From NCBI GenBank assembly GCA_914767715.1, contig OU612068.1:5520001-5584000 (forward strand): a stretch of DNA of 64,000 nt. Direction: 5' to 3'. The translations under genes and the position numbers were made by a program. The notes under the pieces were generated by a model. That model worked only from the letters and a program-made list of their open reading frames with translations, did not search any database and was not told where the DNA came from. Positions 36,602-45,600 of the stretch are shown one piece after another. The first letter of the stretch is position 1. Each line of letters begins with the position of its first letter. The DNA is from Membranipora membranacea (Eukaryota; Bryozoa; Gymnolaemata; Cheilostomatida; Membraniporidae).

Positions 36602-39600
36602 ATCTATATATTTAGTAATGTAAACTTCAAACACCCACACTGTTCATGGCACTTAATTCCACACCTTAATCTTTCGTTCTAAGAGTTGTCAGCCATTGAT
36701 GTTGTGATTTGGCCGTCACCCTTGCTGTTTTCTATCTCATCATAATCTAACTTTGGACGAGCAAGCAAGCATCTTTACAGTTAATAATCGACCACCATCA
36801 ATCTCATGTTTCGTGAAAATTATCACGGAAAGAAGCAATTATAACATATCCCTACTGGCAACAAGTATTCTTACTGTGAAAGTATCGAAGTTGTAAGGGC
36901 AAGCCATGGCTAGATACCTATCTCAGGTTCTACATCCATCCATCCATATTCATACCTGTCTTTTATAACAAGACTAGTCGAATGTGTTGATGGTATGGCT
37001 AGATTAGGTTTACTCAGTAACGGAGAGCAAGAACTAACTTGTGGACCAGGTTCTTGAGTTATGTAATTCAGTGAAACTTAAAAAAAAACAGTGGTTAGAC
37101 GAATAAGATGTGTTGAAATTGAGTTGATCTTTCAATGAGGAAAATTGTCTTTAGTATTTATATATAAAAAGTCACTAATTCTAGCAATTATTAAAAGGTA
37201 AGTTATCAAAATTTACGCTATAAATGTTTGCTCTTTCAAGCGAATCACCCAATTATTTTGAATTGAATCCAGGCTTGATTGTGTCTAATTTACCAAACTA
37301 AATTGAACTATGGTTCTGAGCGTGCTCAAAAAAAGAGCGGGAAAAATTCTAAATGTAGGAAAATATTTCATATAACTGAAAGACTTGAGAAAACTGCAAG
37401 TTTTTTTTAATTATTTCTGCGCTATATTTTGTATAGCTGCTTCATAGCGTTGTTGACTGTTAAGTTTTATTCCATTAGTAAACAAGTTAGGGATATCATA
37501 CTCTTTCAAGTTCGGTTTATGAATGGTATATCATTTTCTGTCTTATAGAATTAATGAAAATGAACTGGCCCTAGATGTTTGTGAACCAAAAGTTAATCTT
37601 CTTAATCATACAAGCATTCACTAGTGACAGACGATCAGAAATTTTTGCCAAAGCTTATGTTTCAATCAGATTGACCGCTTTTTCATCCGATCAATCTTGA
37701 TAATTGGACCAATCAGATTTTAGTCAAAGGCTGAGTAAAACATCACCAGCTCACCTATAAAAGTCTGAATTTTGCTGTACATAAGACAGTAACAACTCAT
37801 AATTTAGAGATTGTGAGCTGAACTGAAAGGAAGAAAATAGAATCATGCGGCAGAGCTTTTGAATTATAACTCTACTTTTGGCTGGATGTGCTGTGTTCAC
37901 AGCAACAGGTAAGTGATAAGCCCTTTTGCTGCTGAGGCTCAATCCTACGGAGCCCAGAACGTGTTGTAAAAGCAATTATATGCTTGAGGTTAGTTAGTTA
38001 ATTATCCTACCGTGCATACCTTGGAACCAGAGACTATGGATATATAATATTATCTATAGTCTGGTGCAACTAAAAACTGGATCAGAAAATTTTGAATGCC
38101 TAATGGACTAGAGCTTACATTTGTGTCAATCTATAAGTCAGATTAGTTGCCCGTTCACATTCAAGCTGCATATTATTTGTATTATCCTCCATGGTTGGTA
38201 ACATTTGTATTTTCATGGTTTTGCCTGAGCCTCAGAACCCGCTAGTTTTTTCCTTCCATGTCGGACACTGATTTGGTTTCTTTCTTGTTGTTTTTTAGCC
38301 TCTTGCTCTGATGGGTGGCTGACTGCTCCTTCAGGTATCTGCTTCAAGTTTTTTGGCCGTTCAAGAGCCACTTGGCCTGATGCTCAGAGATTATGTGAGG
38401 TCCACGGTGGAAGCTTAGCTAGCTTCAGATCTTGGGATGATCTTCAATACATCAATGGCTACAGGTTGACATATCTAGGTATGTCATTAGATTGTTGCGC
38501 TCAATACATATACTGGGCACATATCTCAAATTTGCAGGAGTGATAAAGGTCAAACCTCTCGATTTGATGATCTCATTTCGCAACATAACTTACTGCACAA
38601 GCTACCTACATTAATGAAGATGTCACCAATGTTTCAGGTTCGGCCCCAGACTATTGGATTGGTGGGAAGAAACTTGGTAGTAGCTGGTATTGGATTTCTA
38701 ACTTCAAAGCAGCTCGAGCAATTGGACCTGCCATCTTCTGGACTTGGGGTCAGCCTGACAACCTTTGGGGAAAGCAGCATTGTATGCAGATGTGTTCTTG
38801 GTGCGGACACAGATGGGACGATGACTACTGTGACTGGCACAAAGCGTTCATATGCGAAAAGGAGTGATTGTGACTAATCATAATCGCTCCATACAAATGT
38901 CTTTGTTGTATTATGTGTTGCGCTGAGATGATACTATAAGATTCATTATATTAAACATAAATTTTTTTGTAACATGCTTTCACTGACGCTAATAATATCA
39001 TCAAATACATCGTGCCTTGAAATCCCCACCAACTCTTCTTCGTTGTATGAAAGACGCTGTTGAACAAAAACTTTTGTATTCATTGCAGTATTGAGGTATC
39101 ATTCACTATGGTTCCATGGGTCGATTTTGTGGTTCACTCCAATCTCGAATGGTTAGAATCCAGTGGATTCTAACCATTTCCATGATGGGAAAATCATGAA
39201 AAGAATCTGCCGCGGCCGGGACTTGAACCCCGGCCTCCCGCGTGTCATCCCTCTGAAGGCATTGTGTGCAAGCGCGCTAACCATTCAGCCACGACGCCAA
39301 TAAACACGGTATGGATATTCGTGTACAAAAACTCATTCGTCACAATCAGAATTCGACTTTAATGCCATTTTATGGGGCGATTACTCCCGAAATCCTTACA
39401 TAATCGATCCATGGAACCATCGTGAATATTTCCTTCTGTGTGCACTTTCCTTTGTTATGCTGATTCACAATATGACAAAATGGGTACGGTCACTAAACAA
39501 ATGTCAAATGTTCCACCAAAGAGCTCTGCCACGTCCACAGCACAAATTATTGAGTATTTTGTCAAATCCTAATTCTAGAAATCACACATGCTCCTCATAG

Positions 39601-42600
39601 ATTTGGGCTATGGTTGTCGGTTGCGGTAAATTTTGTATTTGGCAAAGTGTTGGGCATTTTGTCATTTAATTCGCAAATATGTTGTTATCTAATTATTTTC
39701 AACTCGTAATGTGGCAAGAAATTTTACATTTTGTTTGCAATGTTGAAAGCAATCTTTTTGGATTTGACATGTTTATTGCAGTAGTATTGTATTTATAATG
39801 AAATTGAAGCCAATGCAGGTAATAATGGTAGATTTTCATGATCGTTCTTCCCTAAAACAGGCCTGCTGTGGCTGAGCACTGCAATCCAAACAGGGTAAAG
39901 GATCCTAGTTTTTGGACTTGGACCTGTGGTAACCTGATGTAAGTAGACAAGCATAACCAATACAAATTATGGGCTTTAAATTTGTGACGGCATCAACTAG
40001 CAGAACAGGGATTGTCCCTGTTATACTGGTAGCCTTTAGCACTATAGCACCAAGAAGGTTTTATTAGCCTTGTCATGTGGCTAATTTAAAAAATAACCAC
40101 ATGACAAGGCTAGGGTATCACATGACAATCTACTTTAAGCGCTCCTGAATTTCCAACATGGGAAACATTTACATTTTACCCATGACAAGAATAATTCTCA
40201 GTAACAACAACACTGAGATTGATGAGAGAAATCTGTCGAGTTTGTAAATAAGAAGCTGATTCTGAATTTATGAAGTGTATAGGCAACAAAACTCGTGCAT
40301 ACATATTCCTTTCTGTAAATCTCAGACAGCAGCATTCAAGCGGGAGAGAAAAAAGGAGAAAAAAAGAAGATAGTGATTCTTGCGGCACTGCACACATAAC
40401 TGGTGCTGATAATGCTGCAATCCCCAAAGACATAATCATACTCACTTTCTTCTATTTTCTATTGGACAGTCTGTCTAATGATTATTGGGCTGTGTGAGGG
40501 ACAGCGGAGCTCTGACCTGCCTAAAATTCTATGCGCATATTAGAGTATCAATTTCTGCTACAAATATTCCACCACCCACTATTTGGAATGTGGCATGATC
40601 CCAAGGATTTGTTGTAATTTGGATGTCCCATTGTGTGCTATGCTATACGTTCTCTATTTTCTACTTTTCCATTGACATCTATAATGGTAATTATCCCTCT
40701 CAATTTTGTTGTTGATTTTAGGCTACTCTGGACAGCTGGACAGATATTTATGAGCAGGCATCTGATGTTGTTAGCGTGAGTAACTGATACTTATTGGTTC
40801 ACATCAGAGTGTATTTTTGTCAAGGACATTAATGCAAGAGTGATGTTCTACAAGAATGAATTGATATTTTTGGGGGTTTCTAAGAAGGTCTGTTTGATAG
40901 TCGTTGATTTTCTTAGCACAAACAAGCACATGCCCATCGTAGTTATCCTATACCCTTGTCCATTCACTAATCTTGCCGATAAACAGATAAGATTTAAAAA
41001 AATTTAAGTGTGAAGAGATTACCAAGCAGTAGTCCTCCTTTATAACCTTGATCCCTGCGGGCCTGACTAGAGTGTGTGCCAATACAGAAACATCTATAGT
41101 GGCCCGAGGATTCACAAGGTCATAAAGCTTTAGCTTTACCATTCACCAACAGTCCGCTCCTTCCCTGGTCTTATAAATGGATGTGATACGTGTGTTGACA
41201 ATGTAAGGGGATAGGGATGTGGTACCAAAACAGTCTATTTTATGTATGTTCTAGATTGATAAACCGTTGAAGTTTGAGGCCAATTATCTCCAGGCGAACA
41301 TATTCTTCCTGCTTTTCACCATAACTGGAGCTTTCTTCACCTTGAATCTTTTTATCGGAGTCATAATTGAAAACTTTAATAACCTCAAACAACAGGTAAT
41401 GTATGCAGGAAATTGATATTTGGTTTTAACTTTTAATCGCTCAATTGGTAATTGTATAAAAAAGAGATTGCGTTTGAAATGAAGCATTAGAAAAAAAATT
41501 CCCATGCTATCTAACTCTTGATGTGTGGATTATCATCGACTACATTGTGTGAACCCTTGATCATCAAAGCCTCGTCACAATGTATTGGTGACTGACTTCG
41601 CGTGTCTTGCTGCTCTCTTTGCCTTTTCTATTTGAGCCATATATGAGTCATAATATCAACATGATAACTTATTGTGTTATCAACTCTTTGGTAGTGTCCA
41701 TTCCATAGACAAACAATTATCTTCGCTTGGTTTGATCCTTGCACGACTTGTTGGATGCAAAATACGAACTTTAATTTGGCATTCAAATACAAGATTCTTA
41801 TTTGGATAAAAGACAATAAAAGAACTTATAATCTATTAATAATAATTTAATTTCAAGATGGAGGGCAAATCTTTGAGAACAATCATGATGTCTGATCGTC
41901 AGCGACAGTTTTTCAGATCTATGCAGAGACTGACTAGAGTCACAAGGTCTAAATATTACCAGCATAGAGGCCTTCCCACATGTAGGTCCAGACTATATGA
42001 TATAGTCAATAGTCAGCCATTCGATTACTTTATCATGGTATGTGTGATAGCCAACGTGGTCTTCATGTGTACATTCAGGTAAGATAACTCTATATCATTC
42101 ATAATTAGAGGAGTTAATATTAGCAAGCGCTTGGTTTGGCTAGCTATGACTATGAGGTGACTTAATACTAGCATGAAGCAGTGAATTTTTTTTTCTTCCA
42201 GCGAACACTCTTTACTCTATATTACATTAATGACTGCTCTTCGCCTTAGATAGTACTACTTGCAGCTTTTGTAAAGCTCCATATACACTGCAGATTTTCT
42301 GTCAAACTTTTCATCAGATTTTCCTCTTAGTATAAGCTGTCATTGGGAGTAACCATAATCTGAATTTTGTGACAATGCCACATAACACATATCTTTGGTC
42401 GGCTCCAATGATAGCTTGTTAAAAGCAAAATCTGATGGGAGAATCTGACAGAAAAACCTTAGGGAAAAATCTGCAGCTTTACTCCTTGCACAGAGTTTAG
42501 TTGGAGAACAAAATTTCACCCAACTTGCAATATTGGGTATTTATTACCAGCCCTTTATCATATTCAATTCTATATCGTTCTAGAATTTAATAATTTATTT

Positions 42601-45600
42601 AACCCTTTATATTTATTAGATATGGACAGTCAGCTCAGGCGTTTTACGTTCAGAACCTCGCTGATTCTATTTTCACCGGGCTGTTTACTCTCGAGTTAAT
42701 TGTCAAGCTGTTTGCTATGGGCAGAGATTACTTCAAATCAGGCTGGAATATTATGGATTCTGTTGTTGTCCTTCTTGGATTGATAGGTGATTTTCCGATT
42801 GCAAAACTCAAACTATTTGTCTATATACCTTTGGTGCATTGTATTATATAATTTGACTCAATTTATTTTTGGTAAAAGTCTCAGCGGTCTGTTTTATTGG
42901 CTATCATGTCTTATAGTGATTTTGACAGTTTAAACCTCCCGATCGTGTGACGTTGAGTCACAGTGACTTTGTACGGTCCATTTTCCCTTTTAATCTAGAC
43001 AAATGCTAGCATTGTTGTAGAATCAAATTTTATTTTTAAACTTCCTAGCTTCAAGCTTAAAAGTGCTTTCTATAAAAGCAATACAGTAATTTCTCGCCAG
43101 GCCTGCAATTAAACTCCAGTCATGCAGGTACCAATATGCTTGATATATCTTACCATTGTCACTATCAAACTATTGCTTGGTTTCATCCTAGTCACAGATA
43201 ATAACCACTCTCATATCTACTGTCGCTTGCCTCTTCTACATGCTGTCAAAAGACAACTTTAGCAGAGTTACTGTTCTGTTCTGTTCCATTTCCATTTTAT
43301 TGCACAGTTTGTATCAAAAACATAACAACTGAATACAACCTTCACCTAGGACTGTGATTTTTATTACCGGTTCAGGAACAGTACTGGAGTCTCTTGGTGC
43401 AGTTATCCCCTCTTCAGCGACAGTAATAAGAATAGTGAGAATGTTTAAAATATTCAAAACTTTTAAGTTGGCTCGTAACATGAGAGGGTTACAGGCAGTA
43501 CTACAAACTATGATTCTGTCTCTACCAGCGCTATTCAATGTCTTCTTACTCCTCTCACTAGGTATGTATATATATCATATATCTAATTATGTTTTATTAT
43601 ATCATTATGTTTAGTCATGAAGGTGATCTGAAGGCTTGATCCCTTTACAGTGTATAGTTTAACCGTCTTGGCCCGTCTTGGTATGTCATACTTTGCCAGG
43701 TTGACAGTCACAGTGTGAGTAAGATTGATGTTAAAACCTTGACTCAATGTAATGGAATTGAAGTTATAGTAAAGTCTTTCTCACTGAAGAGTTTCTAGCA
43801 AAGGACAGCTATTTTGGGCGATGATTCTTATGCCGGGAGACTTTGGCAATTGAGATGGTTGAAATGTAAGACCAGCTGTGTCAGATTCTCTGGCTGACCC
43901 ATGTTATATACCCTTCATTCACGACTGAATAGCTTAGTATTTTTCATCCCATCATATTAGCGGAATATCACAAACAATAATTATTTAAATTCTGTCCTCG
44001 CTGTAATATTTGTGTCACTGTTTACAGCCATGTTTATATATGGCCTGATGGGGATACAGTTATTTTCCCACATTAAGCCTACAGGAACTCTGGATGAAGT
44101 GTTGAACTTTAGAACCCTGTCAGGAGCACTGATGGTTCTATTCTCTATGATGACCGGCACTGGATGGACTCAGGTCTTTCTGGTAATTAATGACTTCTCA
44201 CTATACTCACCCCTACTTACATAGATTCAACATGCTGGTGATGTTTTAGGTCGATGATGAGTTGTCTGCTTAATGTTGTAGGGGGAGGTAATAATTACAC
44301 ATAGTTACATTAAGTATGTTAAATCATGCTGATGGTTTTAGGGTATCTTATTCGGCATATAGGGTGACTAGGAAAACAATCAAGTAAATCTGTGTTACCT
44401 ACTTGTCTCGGAGATTCATTGGATCCATAATGGCAAAAACATATTAGAAAAAACATGTATTCAATTCAAACTTGCACACCACTCTGATTTACATCACCAT
44501 TTTAGGCACTTTCTATCGAGCCACCCCTATGTACAAAGGCTGAGGACAGTTCAGGGTTTGGACGTAACAGATTAGGTGATTGTGGGGCGTATGTGACGGC
44601 TCTTGTGTACTCAGTGTCCTACATAGTACTCATGTCCTTCATTCTCATCAATACGTATATCGGTAATAAGGCTGCAGCCGACTTCCAAGAAGTGTTATTG
44701 TTCAGTTTTGTTAGATTACTTAGATTATTTTGTTTTGTTCTCTTAGCCTTACTATATCATTATGTCAGGGTGGCTACTTACATCACAGGTAGTTTGTATT
44801 ATGACTTTTCATGTACAAACATCATATTACCCATGTATCATCGGTGCATCACAGTGAGAATGTGCGAACTTGAGGCAAGTTACTAGACTCTACCATCTTG
44901 TGTTGGTACTGGTGGGATTACAATCATAGTGTAGTGCCACCATTGTAAGGGAAAAAAAGCTTAGCAAGAAAACTATCAATTTGTTTTAGCCCGGCCAAGG
45001 ACTGTCAAACTAACTCCATCTATCACTAGATTCATCAATTTGGTAGTTTTCCATCAGGAAGTGTTTTTGCTATCATTACAATGTTTAATCTGCTCTGTTT
45101 TGCAGCCATAGTGTTGGAAAATTTCCTGGAATTGAGGCAGCAGAAGTTGATATCTGATGCTGATTTAGACACATTCTACTATGTGAGTTACCACATCAAT
45201 AGTTTGTGTGCTATCTGTTTACTTTTGGACTGATATCAAATTCAGTGCATTGTACATTAGTTGGACAAGCGTGTCGCAGTGTTTTTTGAAATTGATAAAG
45301 TGATCTGATTGGCCTCTTTTCATATCATCTGCTTGTTGTTGAATGAAAATGACTCCCTTTCACTTACGCATGTTTTGATGTCAATTAATCATTTGAAAAT
45401 GGGATTTTAAATCTTTTGGCAATTTAAACCAAGTGCCTATCATACTTTTTTTTCATATCTAATGTAGGTTTGGGCCGAGTACGATCCAAATGAGACACAG
45501 TTTATACACATGTCACAGCTATCAGACTTTCTACACCGTCTAACTGGAACGCTGAGAGTTGCCAAACCCAATAAAATCAGAATAGCAATCATGGATGTCG

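Larger units (their letters stand above)
35293..40721 (+). other. Channel intron 17 (5.4 kb)
   Basis: Contains the TA-flanked MITE, a TA microsatellite, the nested lectin gene, the 39.1-kb inverted-repeat element and a 16-bp hairpin. No further channel exons are needed: the pore sequence continues in frame at 40722. Confidence 0.85.
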
